A DNA stretch of 61,074 bases from an uncultured Eubacteriales bacterium (GCA_900552105.1 URYH01000003.1:1-61074); one strand, 5' to 3'; shown: positions 6,085-15,361, counted from the stretch's first letter. Notes: generated by a model from the letters alone, not told the origin. A program made the numbers and translations.

Positions 6085-8025
6085 ATGAGCAAAATTACAT
6101 ATATAAACAAATCAAGCTGTGTAATCAAAAATGTCAAATTCAATGGTGATGCAACCATTGGACCAAATGCAATTTTATGCGACTGTGAAGTTGGAACTAA
6201 CGCAAAAATTTTTTGCTCTCAAATTTACAAAAGTCAAATTGGCGACAACACGTCTGTAGTCAATAGTCAAATCGAAAACTCTTCTGTTGGAACAAATTGT
6301 GAAATTGGACCCTTTTCTCATATCCGACCAGGTTCAAAAATTGGCACGTCGTGTCGCATAGGCAATTTTGTTGAAATAAAAAAATCCGAAATTGGGGCGG
6401 GCTGCAAAATTTCTCATCTCAGCTACGTTGGCGATGCAACACTTGGAGAAAATGTCAATGTTGGTTGTGGTGTGATTTTTGCAAACTATGACGGAGAGAA
6501 AAAGCATCACACAAATGTTGGCGATAATGTTTTTATCGGCAGCAACTGCAATCTTATTGCCCCACTTTCGATCGGTTGTGGTGTCTTCATCGCAGCGGGT
6601 TCAACCATCACAAAAGATCTTCGTGACGACACATTTTGCATTGCTCGCGAGCGCGAAACAATAAGAGAAGGATATAAAAACTTGTATGCACAAAAATTCG
6701 AGCCTCAACCAAAGCAATATTTTGGAACTGACGGAATCAGACTTGAAGGAACAAAAGAAGAGTTCTTCGAAATTGGAAAAAAATTTGGCGAAGCAATATC
6801 ATCAACAAAAGTGTTAAAAATTGTTTTGGGTCGCGACACTCGTCCCAGCGGCAAAACAATTCGTGAAGGAATTTTGACAGGAATAACGAATGCTCAAATT
6901 TTTGATTTGGGAGTTGTTTCAACCCCGTGCATTGCATTCATGACAAAAGCAATTGGCGCCGATTTTGGAGTCGTTCTCACCGCTTCCCACAACCCTGAAA
7001 GTTTTAATGGAATAAAAGTGTTTGATAAAAATGGTCAAAAACTTTCAGAGCTGCACGAAAAAGAACTTGAACAAAAACTTCAAAATGTTGATAAAAATTA
7101 CAAAAATCAGCAAAATTTTGGCAAAAAACAAGCAAAAAATGTAAAAATTACAAAAATTACTCCACAAAAATATATTTCTCATATAATGAATCTTTCGAAA
7201 AAATTAAAAGATTTTGAAGTCGCAATTGATGTTTCAGGAGGAGCGAGTGAAAAACTTGCACAGAGAGTGTTTGAAAAATTGGGTGCACGCGTTCACATCA
7301 TTGGACGGTCAAAAGATCACAAAATTAATGATGGGTGTGGTTGTTTGCATCTGGAACACTTGAAACATTATATGAAGAACTATGGGGTTCCAATTGGGTT
7401 TGCCTATGACGGAGATGCCGACCGCGTGCTTGCAATCAACGAAAAGCTTGAAGTTGTTGACGGAGACAAATTTCTTTTTATTTTGGCACAAGAACTCAAA
7501 CGTCAAGGGAAACTAAAAAATGATTGCATTGTGACAACGGTCATGTCCAATCTCGCCCTCATTCAGGAATTAAAAAAACAAGGCATTTCAACAAGCATCA
7601 CTCCCGTTGGCGACAAATATGTTATTGAAGAAATGAATCACCTTGATGCAAGTCTTGGAGGGGAACAAAGCGGGCATATCATAACAAAAGACGTCTGTGG
7701 CAGTGGAGATGGTCTTTTGCTTTCTGTGCTTATATCCAATTTGGTTTTTTCGTCAAAAAAATCTTTGAGTGCGCTTTCCCGGCTTGAACTTTATCCTCAA
7801 TATCAACAATCTTTCAAAACATTGCAAAGCCAAATCATTCTTGACTCAAATGAATTGAAATCAAAAGTGAAGGAGTTTGAAGAATACTTAGGGGAAGATG
7901 GGAGAATTTTAATTCGAAAAAGCGGAACGGAGCCAAAACTACGTCTTTTGGTTGAAGCCAAAAACAACCGACAAGCAAAAAAAGTTTTTTGCTCACTTGC
8001 AAAACTTATTGAAAAATTATGCTAA
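6085..8025 (+). CDS. Fusion: GlmU-type acetyltransferase domain + phosphoglucosamine mutase GlmM
   Basis: 646 residues. Residues 1 to about 195 are a left-handed beta-helix matching the C-terminal half of GlmU: GPFSHIRPGSKIG, KISHLSYVGDA (catalytic His environment), FANYDG-KKH, and IAAGSTITKD. The GlmU uridylyltransferase domain is absent. From about residue 212 a complete GlmM follows: YFGTDGIR, GRDTRPSGK, the phosphoserine loop LTASHNPE, the metal loop YDGDADR, EQSGH and the phosphate loop RKSGTEPKLR. The enzyme should convert GlcN-6-P to GlcN-1-P and acetylate it to GlcNAc-1-P; a separate uridylyltransferase is then needed for UDP-GlcNAc. GAGGTGG precedes the ATG. One open frame spans both halves, so this is not a frameshift artefact. 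Confidence 0.93.
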   Translation: MSKITYINKSSCVIKNVKFNGDATIGPNAILCDCEVGTNAKIFCSQIYKSQIGDNTSVVNSQIENSSVGTNCEIGPFSHIRPGSKIGTSCRIGNFVEIKKSEIGAGCKISHLSYVGDATLGENVNVGCGVIFANYDGEKKHHTNVGDNVFIGSNCNLIAPLSIGCGVFIAAGSTITKDLRDDTFCIARERETIREGYKNLYAQKFEPQPKQYFGTDGIRLEGTKEEFFEIGKKFGEAISSTKVLKIVLGRDTRPSGKTIREGILTGITNAQIFDLGVVSTPCIAFMTKAIGADFGVVLTASHNPESFNGIKVFDKNGQKLSELHEKELEQKLQNVDKNYKNQQNFGKKQAKNVKITKITPQKYISHIMNLSKKLKDFEVAIDVSGGASEKLAQRVFEKLGARVHIIGRSKDHKINDGCGCLHLEHLKHYMKNYGVPIGFAYDGDADRVLAINEKLEVVDGDKFLFILAQELKRQGKLKNDCIVTTVMSNLALIQELKKQGISTSITPVGDKYVIEEMNHLDASLGGEQSGHIITKDVCGSGDGLLLSVLISNLVFSSKKSLSALSRLELYPQYQQSFKTLQSQIILDSNELKSKVKEFEEYLGEDGRILIRKSGTEPKLRLLVEAKNNRQAKKVFCSLAKLIEKLC

Positions 8026-8027
8026 CA

Positions 8028-8056
8028 AAAAAGCAATGCCATGCGCATTGCTTTTT
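8028..8056. terminator. Bidirectional terminator
   Basis: AAAAAGCAATGC (8028-8039) pairs with GCATTGCTTTTT (8045-8056) around five bases; A and T runs on both sides serve the fusion gene and the convergent PH-domain gene. Confidence 0.85.
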
Positions 8057-8058
8057 GA

Positions 8059-8442
8059 TTATCCTTGAAATTCTGAATATCTCATACCCTTTTCTCTTCT
8101 TTCTTTTTCAACCAAAGTTGCAATCATATCTCGAACCTTATATGGGTTTTTGACTTTTTGCAAAACCATTGAATCATTACTTGCGTCGCCGCAATAAACT
8201 GTTATTGTTCCAACACCAAACATTTTGTCAAAAAGTGATTGATAAACACTCAAATCGTCAATTCTATAAAAATGTGTTTCTTCACTTGCCGTTGAAAGCA
8301 ATCCAATGCGACTAAAGAGTTTTACCCACTCACCTGGTTTTTCAACAATTTCATATCTAGTAAAAGTCCAAGGAAGACCAAAGATACGCTTTCTATCTTT
8401 CCATAAAGTTTTGCAATCTGGTCCAAAATATCTATTTCCCAT
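8059..8442 (-). CDS. PH-domain (bPH_2-like) protein
   Basis: 127 residues. The pattern F-LPWTFTRYEI...IGLLSTASEETHFYRIDDLSVYQSLFDKMFGVGTITVYCGDAS...L-KVKNPYKVRDMI matches bacterial pleckstrin-homology-like proteins, normally fused to or near membrane segments; here there is no membrane helix, so it is probably cytosolic. The start is ATG 8442 after GAGGTG; the GTG two codons earlier overlaps that ribosome site. Function is unknown. Confidence 0.7.
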   Translation of the reverse strand: MGNRYFGPDCKTLWKDRKRIFGLPWTFTRYEIVEKPGEWVKLFSRIGLLSTASEETHFYRIDDLSVYQSLFDKMFGVGTITVYCGDASNDSMVLQKVKNPYKVRDMIATLVEKERREKGMRYSEFQG

Positions 8443-8518
8443 ACTCACCTCATATTTTTAATATATTAGCAAAAATTTGGCAAAATGTAAACCCCTTATG
8501 AAAAACATTTTAAAAATA

Positions 8519-8547
8519 TTGAATAAAAAACTTTTATCATGTATACT
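8519..8547 (+). promoter_or_regulatory. Promoter, near-leaderless spacing
   Basis: TTGAAT (8519-8524), a 17-bp spacer and TATACT (8542-8547). The ATG at 8556 is 9 nt after the -10 box, leaving at most about 2 nt of leader and no room for a Shine-Dalgarno. Confidence 0.65.
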
Positions 8548-8555
8548 ATCTAGAA

Positions 8556-9857
8556 ATGTACTCACAGATTTTAAATATTGTAAATTATATAATTATTGGT
8601 TTGATGTGTTTGTCACTTCTTTTGATGTGCGTAAAAATTGCTGCACATATTTATGGCCTTATACCTGCGGTCAAACTTCCCGAGGCAAAAACAAATCATA
8701 AATTTGCAATTCTAATTCCTGCGCGAAACGAAAGCCATGTAATCAACAACCTTTTGCAAAGTTTACAAAAGCAAGAGTATCCAAAAGATAAATATGACAT
8801 TTATGTTATTGTTGAAAGTGCAGACGATCCGACAAACGAAATTTGCAAACAATATGAAAATACACAAGTTTTTGTCAGACCAAATCTTGACATCAAAAGA
8901 AAAGGTGCCGCACTTGACCAAATGCTGAAATATTTGCTTGAAAACAATATATCAAAAGAAAAAGGGTATGAGGCATATTTTGTCTTTGATGCGGATAATA
9001 TTGTTGCGCCAAACTTCCTTTTTGAAATGAATAAGACCTTTGATGCCGGATATGAACTTGCAATGTGTTATAGGAATTCCAGCAATTGGAATGGTGGCTG
9101 GATTGCAAGTTGTTCTGCCCTCACATTTTCAATGGTCAACACTTTCGAAAATAAATTTCGTGCAAAGTTTTCACAAAAAGTTATTGTTTCTGGAACAGGT
9201 TTTTTCATTGCACATCGCGTGATTGAAGAACTTGGCGGCTATCCTTTTTATAGTTTGACGGAAGACATGGAACTGAGCAGTTTTGCCGCTCTTAATAACA
9301 TAAAAGGTGCATACAACGAAAACACAGAAATCTTTGACGAACAACCCGAAAATTTTAAACTGCAATGGAATCAGAGAGTCCGTTGGGTCAAAGGACATAT
9401 GCAGGTCGGAAAAAAATACAATAAATTAATTTTGAAAGAATTTTTCAAATCTCGTGAACACCGGTTTGGAAAATTGGAGTTTGCGCTAAATATTGTTCCA
9501 GTTGCCGTTCCCGTTTGTTCGGTTTTGCTCTATGCAATAACCTGCTTGGTTCTAGGCATTGTTGGAGCAAGTCTACAAGTGGACAAAGCACTTTGGATTC
9601 AGGCGTTCATTCAATTTGGCATTGCAAATGTAGGCACATATTTATTCTTGATGTTCTATACTCTCGCGATTTTGCTCGCAGAAAAAAAACACTGCAACAT
9701 AACACCAAAAAATGCGTTCATTACAGTGCTTGCAAATCCTTTCTTCATGTCCCTATGGTTGCCAATCGGCATTTTTGCGATGTTTAAAAAACAAGTTTCA
9801 TGGAAAGTTATTGAACATTCTGGCACTTCTCAAAAAGATTCTACTCTTTCCACTTAA
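8556..9857 (+). CDS. Processive family-2 glycosyltransferase, membrane-bound
   Basis: 433 residues. One N-terminal transmembrane helix (about 9-32), a GT-A domain (about 48-290), then several helices (about 305-405). Processive beta-glycan synthase motifs are present: IPARNESHVI, the DAD-like VFDADN, TEDMEL as the acceptor/base aspartate region, and Q-RVRWVKG (QxxRW). This resembles cellulose/hyaluronan synthase-type or N-acetylglucosaminyl transferases that make or extrude a polysaccharide; the product is unknown. It lacks a ribosome site and its -10 box lies almost against the ATG. Its end overlaps the convergent relA gene by 17 bp. Confidence 0.85.
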   Translation: MYSQILNIVNYIIIGLMCLSLLLMCVKIAAHIYGLIPAVKLPEAKTNHKFAILIPARNESHVINNLLQSLQKQEYPKDKYDIYVIVESADDPTNEICKQYENTQVFVRPNLDIKRKGAALDQMLKYLLENNISKEKGYEAYFVFDADNIVAPNFLFEMNKTFDAGYELAMCYRNSSNWNGGWIASCSALTFSMVNTFENKFRAKFSQKVIVSGTGFFIAHRVIEELGGYPFYSLTEDMELSSFAALNNIKGAYNENTEIFDEQPENFKLQWNQRVRWVKGHMQVGKKYNKLILKEFFKSREHRFGKLEFALNIVPVAVPVCSVLLYAITCLVLGIVGASLQVDKALWIQAFIQFGIANVGTYLFLMFYTLAILLAEKKHCNITPKNAFITVLANPFFMSLWLPIGIFAMFKKQVSWKVIEHSGTSQKDSTLST

Positions 9858-11646
9858 CGTTCATAATGCGGTTTGAGTCATAATATTTGACGTGACCGCA
9901 AGTTGCTTTGTGAATAATCAAGCCTCTTCCTTGTGAAATAAAGCCAACAATGTCGTCACCGACCTCAGGTTGGCAACAATTTGCGATTTTAATCAACATG
10001 TTATCTCCGCCCTCAACAACAATTTTTTTCTCAAGACTATCGTTTCCAGTTTGGAGACGATTTTTCTTTTCCAAGATTTTTTGTTGTCGAAGTTTGATTT
10101 GGTGGAAATGATTAACCACAGTCATCGCATTTGTTGACCCTCCGCCAATCGAAGCATAGAGTTCTTCGACGCCAACAAAACTGCCGCGAGCAAGAAGTTT
10201 TGCAAATTCTTGTGTGTCCACAATTTCTGCCAAACTCATGTTTTGGTTTTTGCACGCAAGTTCAAGCATGTTCTTCCCAACTCTGATATTTTCTTCTTTC
10301 ATTTCCTTTTTGAAGAACTGACGGATTTTGTGTCGCGCTGAAATGCTTTTGACATATTTGAGCCAGTCACGACTTGGTCCCGAGCATTTTGGAGAAGTTA
10401 TGATGTTGACAACATCGCCAGAGTTGAGCTTTGTTGTGATTGGTCGCATTTTTCCATTAATTTGTGTGCCAACCATGTGATTTCCAACTTCACTATGAAT
10501 TTCATAGGCAAAATCAATTGATGTTGAGCCTTCTGGAAGATGCACAACTTTGCCTTTTGGTGTTTGAACAAAGATTTCGCCGTCATAGATATCAACTTTT
10601 AAGCTGTCAATCATTTCTTTGCTTGTGAGATTGTCATTCTCTTCCAAAATTTGACGAATCCAACCGAGTTTTTCATCAAGAGAATCTTGCTTGTTTCTCT
10701 TTTCTTTATACATCCAGTGTGCCGCATAACCATATTCCGCGGACCTGTGCATATCAAAAGTTCTCACTTGAATTTCAACTGGAAGCCCCTCAAATAGTAT
10801 TGTTGTGTGAAGCGACTGATAACCATTGGATTTTGGCGTTGCAATATAGTCTTTGAATCTGCCACGAATTGGGGTGAAAAGTTGGTGAACTTTTCCCAAA
10901 ACAGCATAGCATTCAGGAAGTGTGTCGACAAGAACACGAAGAGCCACGAGATCATAGATGTCGTCAATGTTTTCGTGTTTTGAGATGAGTTTTTTATAAA
11001 TTGAATACGCGTGTTTTCTGCGTCCCATAATTTCGCCATGAATTTCAAGTTCGCCGAGGATTTGACGCAAGTTTTGTCTTATTTTTTCAATCATGCTTTG
11101 TGCAAGAATGTATTTATTTTCAACCGCACTTTCAATTTCGCGATATTTTTGGGGGTGTAAAATTTTGAACGAACAATCTTCAAGTTCGCTCTTTATTTTT
11201 GAAAGACCGAGGCGGGCAGCAAGTGGCGCAAACAAGTCAAGATTGAGTTTTGCCAACGCTTTGAGTTCTTCCGCTGAATACAAGTCTTGATTTCTCATTT
11301 GTGCAACAACAAAAGCAAGCTTGATAAAAATTATTCTAAAATCTTTTGCGAGCGCAAAATACATTTTTCTGATATTTTCGGCCTCTTCTTCTTCATTGTT
11401 ATATTGAACCTTATGCAGTTCGATGAGCCCATGAAGCATGCCAAAAACCTCTTCGCCAAATTCGTCAACAATTTGCTCTTTTGTTAGAGTTTGGTTTGAA
11501 TATGGCATATAAAGACTTGCGGCAATGATGCTGCTTTGGTCAAGTTTTGTTTCATTCAACAATTCTATCGCGGAATTTGTTTTTCTGATTTCCGACTCGG
11601 AACAATTCTTTTCAAGGATTATTTTTGCTTGTTCAATTTTTTCCAT
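9841..11646 (-). CDS. RelA/SpoT-family (p)ppGpp synthetase, hydrolase-dead, without ACT domain
   Basis: 601 residues against about 730 for usual long RSH proteins. The synthetase domain is intact (about 195-330): YDLVALRVLV, GRFKDYIATPKSNGYQSLHT, EIQVRTFDMHRSAEYGYAAHW. A TGS domain follows (VQTPKGKVVHLPEGST...DFAYEIHS), then a helical part and a zinc-finger-like C-terminus with CC-P-DDI-GFISQGRG. The N-terminal HD hydrolase region lacks its metal motif: where HD-VEDT is expected there is YMPYSNQ (about 46-52). The C-terminal ACT/RRM domain is absent. It should make but not degrade (p)ppGpp. A GAGGAAAGC ribosome site precedes the ATG. Confidence 0.9.
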   Translation of the reverse strand: MEKIEQAKIILEKNCSESEIRKTNSAIELLNETKLDQSSIIAASLYMPYSNQTLTKEQIVDEFGEEVFGMLHGLIELHKVQYNNEEEEAENIRKMYFALAKDFRIIFIKLAFVVAQMRNQDLYSAEELKALAKLNLDLFAPLAARLGLSKIKSELEDCSFKILHPQKYREIESAVENKYILAQSMIEKIRQNLRQILGELEIHGEIMGRRKHAYSIYKKLISKHENIDDIYDLVALRVLVDTLPECYAVLGKVHQLFTPIRGRFKDYIATPKSNGYQSLHTTILFEGLPVEIQVRTFDMHRSAEYGYAAHWMYKEKRNKQDSLDEKLGWIRQILEENDNLTSKEMIDSLKVDIYDGEIFVQTPKGKVVHLPEGSTSIDFAYEIHSEVGNHMVGTQINGKMRPITTKLNSGDVVNIITSPKCSGPSRDWLKYVKSISARHKIRQFFKKEMKEENIRVGKNMLELACKNQNMSLAEIVDTQEFAKLLARGSFVGVEELYASIGGGSTNAMTVVNHFHQIKLRQQKILEKKNRLQTGNDSLEKKIVVEGGDNMLIKIANCCQPEVGDDIVGFISQGRGLIIHKATCGHVKYYDSNRIMNVKWKE

Positions 11647-11777
11647 GCTTTCCTCTTTTTGTTATGATATAAATATATAAAATTTTTGTCAAACAAAACG
11701 CATTGACAAACATTTTCGTTTCCCTTTACAAAAATGGAAGATTTTGTTAAAATGATTAAAACTAATTCGAGGTGTTT

Positions 11778-12512
11778 ATGAGCGTTAATCCTTCTGAACT
11801 TAATGATTTGGCATCAGTTGATGTGATGTTTGCTGAAATAATGGCAGAAAGTGGAGTGAATCCAATTCCAACAGTTTGTGACGGGTGCGACATGAGCATT
11901 TTGGAACAAGACAACAAGACGGTTGGTTCTGCTTTTGAAAGAGCAGAAGCAAACATTCAAATTCTTATTTCCGCCCTTGACATGTCAATGGATATGCAAA
12001 ACAAAGACAGCATCGCTCGAGTTGTTGACAACCTTCGCGAAAAACAACAAATCATCGCCAACGCAAAACAAAACTTCAAGGATCCAAATTATAATTTTGT
12101 TGAGCTCTACACCGACCTTAAAAAAGTGCAAAACAAACTCGGCCTCAATCTCAATTGTCCAGAAATGAACGTTCTCAAACTTACTGAAGAAAATTTTGAT
12201 GTTGACAAAACAAAAGAAAAAGTTATGCAAGCCGCAAAAGAACTTGACCAATTCATCAAAGAGGGCGAGGAAAACTTCAAAGAATATTTGTCTGACACCA
12301 CAGAACTCTACGAAGAAAAAATTTCTGACAAAATGAAACAAAAGATTCAAGAAGTCAAACGCAGAAAAGAAATGCAACGCGAAAATCAAATGAGACTCGC
12401 AAATCGCGTTCACGCAAGAACTCAAACCCCCGCTCCAGAGCCCGTCAAACAGCCCGTTGAAAAAACTCAATCACCAAAGATTCCAACAAACGAAAATTCA
12501 CTCGGAAGATAA
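11778..12512 (+). CDS. Coiled-coil protein of unknown function
   Basis: 244 residues, no family recognised, no signal peptide or membrane helix. It is mostly helical, with long charged stretches (about 100-215: KEKVMQAAKELDQFIKEGE, EEKISDKMKQKIQEVKRRKE) that look like coiled coil, then a Pro/Thr/Gln-rich disordered tail. Two cysteines near residue 37-40 (CDGCD) could bind a metal. The ATG at 11778 follows GAGGTG; the GTG at 11772 is part of that site. It is a single gene with its own terminator, convergent with the zinc-ribbon cluster. It could be a scaffold or phage-shock-like partner of that cluster, but nothing beyond position suggests so. Confidence 0.75.
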   Translation: MSVNPSELNDLASVDVMFAEIMAESGVNPIPTVCDGCDMSILEQDNKTVGSAFERAEANIQILISALDMSMDMQNKDSIARVVDNLREKQQIIANAKQNFKDPNYNFVELYTDLKKVQNKLGLNLNCPEMNVLKLTEENFDVDKTKEKVMQAAKELDQFIKEGEENFKEYLSDTTELYEEKISDKMKQKIQEVKRRKEMQRENQMRLANRVHARTQTPAPEPVKQPVEKTQSPKIPTNENSLGR

Positions 12513-12518
12513 CAACAA

Positions 12519-12550
12519 AAAAACACGGTACAATCTCCGTGTTTTTATTG
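12519..12550 (+). terminator. Intrinsic terminator
   Basis: AAAAACACGG (12519-12528) pairs with CCGTGTTTTT (12537-12546), 7 bp after the upstream stop codon. Confidence 0.8.
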
Positions 12551-12588
12551 TCTTCAATATTTTTCAATGTTTTGAGCTTTATTCATGT

Positions 12589-12936
12589 CTATTTTTCTGC
12601 TTTGTGATTTGGACACTCGTGAGTTTCTGGGTCAAGTGGCATTCCGCATTTTTGACATTTTTCTTGGTTTATTGTCCCCATTCCAAGATTTTCCTCAGCA
12701 ATGCTGCCTTTGGTCGCAACAAGAGCAGACGCAGTCCAAACAAATGTAATTCCATAAATGATGCAAAACGCAGAAAGAATAAGTCCAACAACTCCACCGA
12801 CAATCAATGGAACATTTATCTTGAGCGCACCAAAAACAACACCCAAAACTCCAAGGACGCCAAATGTCACAGCAAGCACAATCAACACGATGCCGAATGC
12901 TGATAATCCCCTTTTACCTTTTTCAATTTTGTTCAT
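12589..12936 (-). CDS. Small membrane protein with C-terminal zinc ribbon
   Basis: 115 residues. Two hydrophobic helices (about 12-37 and 43-66) precede a cytosolic tail with CQKCGMPLD-ETHEC, half of a zinc ribbon. It is the third gene of a minus-strand group (SPFH-zinc ribbon, zinc-ribbon/TM, this one). An AGGAGGTTTTT site lies before the ATG. Its composition, a membrane anchor plus a zinc ribbon, resembles the YdjH role in the B. subtilis ydjGHI group, but it is much shorter. Confidence 0.7.
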   Translation of the reverse strand: MNKIEKGKRGLSAFGIVLIVLAVTFGVLGVLGVVFGALKINVPLIVGGVVGLILSAFCIIYGITFVWTASALVATKGSIAEENLGMGTINQEKCQKCGMPLDPETHECPNHKAEK

Positions 12937-12945
12937 AAAAACCTC

Positions 12946-13992
12946 CTATTTTAAATATTGAACCAAAATAAAAATTCCCAAAATTATTAAAATCATCGCA
13001 ATAACAAAGAATGTAATTTTGACTCCACTCCTTGGAATGCCACCACCAACTTGACCTGTTTGACCATTCATAAAAGTTGTGTAATTTTTGTTCTTGTATG
13101 AGTAGTTAAATCGATATGTTGGAAGAATTCCATAAGAGAACTTTTCATCAGAAAAATCAGTTGAAACATTAAGATATTGCACTCCATCATATGAATAGCC
13201 AGACAAAATATTTCGCCTTATTGCTTCTCTCATTACCTCTCGTGCAGTGCTATGGCAGTCATCAACTTTATCATCATTCATTTCAACAAAATATCCTCTC
13301 AAAAAATCTTCGTTGAATTCATAGAACTCTGAATAGTTAAATGGCTTGATTGCGTCAAGTTCTGTTTGACTGATATGGGCACTTGCCTCAATCGTGATGT
13401 TTTTGTGAATCATTTGCTTGTTCCCCGAAATGGAAAACGACTTTGTTGTTGTCACAAGTCTATCATTAACTCTTGTTGTTTCGTTTCGAAGAAGAACGCC
13501 GTTGTATCTGCTCTTGGAGTTTGCATCAAACAAAAATGTTGGAATGTAAATGCCTTGGATTTTGCTTTCTGGAACTTGCTTTTTAAATTTGTTTGGAACA
13601 AAAAGTTTTTTCTTCACGCCTTGAGCAAATTTTTTGGAAGCCTCAACTTTGTCAAACTGAAAAGGAATTATTGCATCGGGTTTTAGCCCCGGGATTAACG
13701 AGGTTTCAACAACGAGTGAACTTGAACAATACGGACAATTTGTTGCATATTCAAGTCTGTTAAGAACAACACTTGCGCCACAATTTTGACATTTAACAAC
13801 TTTGTTTTCGTTCTCCCACGCATTTTGCTTTTGTGTCTGATTTCCAAAATCATGTTTTGGGCAACATTTCTCCGCTTCAATTTGATAAATGCTTTCACAA
13901 TTTGGACATTTCAAACTCTGTGTGCTGGGAGAAAACAACAAGTTTCCCCCACAGCTCGAGCATTTTTGATGTGTCGCTTCAATTTTTGTCAT
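12946..13992 (-). CDS. TFIIB-type zinc-ribbon membrane protein, YdjG-like
   Basis: 348 residues. Two zinc ribbons at the N-terminus (CSSCGGNLLFSP...CPNCESIYQ; CQNCGASVVLN...CPYCSSSL, residues about 11-85), a middle domain with IIPFQFDKVEA, GIYIPTFLFDA and YFVEMNDD, and one C-terminal transmembrane helix (about 325-346). This matches the YdjG-like family, which with YdjH and the SPFH protein YdjI forms a membrane complex in B. subtilis. The start ATG 13992 overlaps the upstream stop (TAATG). The earlier in-frame GTG/ATG lie inside the upstream gene. Confidence 0.8.
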   Translation of the reverse strand: MTKIEATHQKCSSCGGNLLFSPSTQSLKCPNCESIYQIEAEKCCPKHDFGNQTQKQNAWENENKVVKCQNCGASVVLNRLEYATNCPYCSSSLVVETSLIPGLKPDAIIPFQFDKVEASKKFAQGVKKKLFVPNKFKKQVPESKIQGIYIPTFLFDANSKSRYNGVLLRNETTRVNDRLVTTTKSFSISGNKQMIHKNITIEASAHISQTELDAIKPFNYSEFYEFNEDFLRGYFVEMNDDKVDDCHSTAREVMREAIRRNILSGYSYDGVQYLNVSTDFSDEKFSYGILPTYRFNYSYKNKNYTTFMNGQTGQVGGGIPRSGVKITFFVIAMILIILGIFILVQYLK

Positions 13993-15107
13993 TATTTTAT
14001 CTTTTCTCCACATTCAGGGCAGAACTTTGCTCCTGCTTTGAGAACCACCCCGCATTTTGGACATTTTTTCACAAGTTGTTCTCCACATTCTGGACAGAAT
14101 TTTGCTGATTTTGAAACCGCTGCTCCACATTTTGGACAAGCCGCTCCTTGACGAGCACCACATTCTGGACAGAATTTTGCATTAGCTTTGATTGAAGCCC
14201 CACATTTCACGCATTGAGCAGAAGGCGATTTTGTTTTGTTTTCTGTTGAAAGCGAATTCGCGAACATATTTCCGATTGCACCACCTGCACCAAGTCCAAC
14301 CCCGAGTCCAGCCAAGTTTCCGCCGCTTGGATTGTTTGCTGCATCTCTCATTGCGTTTGCCGCTTGATATTGAGTGTATGTTCCCATTTTTGATTCCAAA
14401 ACACCAAGTTTTGTTCTTTCATCAAGAGCTTTTTCAACTTCTTCTGGAAATGAAATGTTTTCAAAAACAACCTTGCAAAGTTTGAGTCCCAACGCTCCAA
14501 ATTCTTCTTTTGAACATTCGACAACTTTGTCGCCAAACTCTTTGTAGTTTGCGGCAAGGTCGAGTGCTGAAATTTCGCTTTCACCAATCGCATCTGTTAT
14601 TCCTTGAAGAACCATTGGCTTGAGTTGTTCCGCCATATCAGCAGTTGTATAAACTTCGTTTGTCCCAAACATTTCACGCATAAAAAGTTTTGCATCATCA
14701 ACTTTGTATGAATAAACACCAAAGCCGCGAAGTCTTATGTTTCCAAACTCATTATCTCTCATTGGAATTGGGTTTTGCGTTCCCCATTTTTGTCCAGTGA
14801 TTTGTTTCATGTTGACGAAATAAACGTCTGCTTTGATTGGACTTTCGAATCCTGTTGGAAGTGAAAGCATTTTTGTTATGATTGGAATGTTTTCACTTGC
14901 AAGTTTGTATGTGCCTTCTGAAAAGATGTCAGCAATTTGTCCTTTGTGAACAAAAAGCGCACATTGTGACGGACGAACAACAAGAGTTGAACTGTTCATG
15001 ATTTCATCGCGATCATTAAGTTGATATTTATAGACAACAGTGTCTTTGCCCATATCCTTGCATTCAATAACTTTTAATAATTGTTTTTTTATTCTAAAGA
15101 TTCCCAT
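13992..15107 (-). CDS. SPFH-domain protein with three C-terminal zinc ribbons, YdjI-like
   Basis: 371 residues. An SPFH/virion-core-like domain (about 30-245; LVVRPSQCALFVHKGQIADIF, GFGVYSYKVDDAKLF) is followed by a Gly/Ala-rich hinge (about 262-285) and three paired-Cys zinc ribbons (CVKCG...CPECG; CPKCG...CPECG; CPKCG...CPECG). B. subtilis YdjI has the same plan and is needed to place PspA at the membrane. No PspA homologue is adjacent here. AAGGAGGG precedes the ATG, and the gene is coupled by TAATG to the next one. Confidence 0.87.
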   Translation of the reverse strand: MGIFRIKKQLLKVIECKDMGKDTVVYKYQLNDRDEIMNSSTLVVRPSQCALFVHKGQIADIFSEGTYKLASENIPIITKMLSLPTGFESPIKADVYFVNMKQITGQKWGTQNPIPMRDNEFGNIRLRGFGVYSYKVDDAKLFMREMFGTNEVYTTADMAEQLKPMVLQGITDAIGESEISALDLAANYKEFGDKVVECSKEEFGALGLKLCKVVFENISFPEEVEKALDERTKLGVLESKMGTYTQYQAANAMRDAANNPSGGNLAGLGVGLGAGGAIGNMFANSLSTENKTKSPSAQCVKCGASIKANAKFCPECGARQGAACPKCGAAVSKSAKFCPECGEQLVKKCPKCGVVLKAGAKFCPECGEKIK

Positions 15108-15361
15108 AAAACCCTCCTTGAATTTATTTTATCATTTTTTTTGATTTGCACCAACAAATTTGAACAAAAACTCCTAACTTCCACAATATGGACACGTGTC
15201 GTTTTTGTCACCTGCTCAAAATGATCGAGCAAACCAAAAGTGTTGTTATTTGTTTTTTCATTTTTTCCATAAAAATATTATATTCGATAAATGCCAAATA
15301 CGCAAATAATCGAATTTGCATTTTTTATTATTTTGTGTTAAACTGTTTCGAAAGGAGCAAC

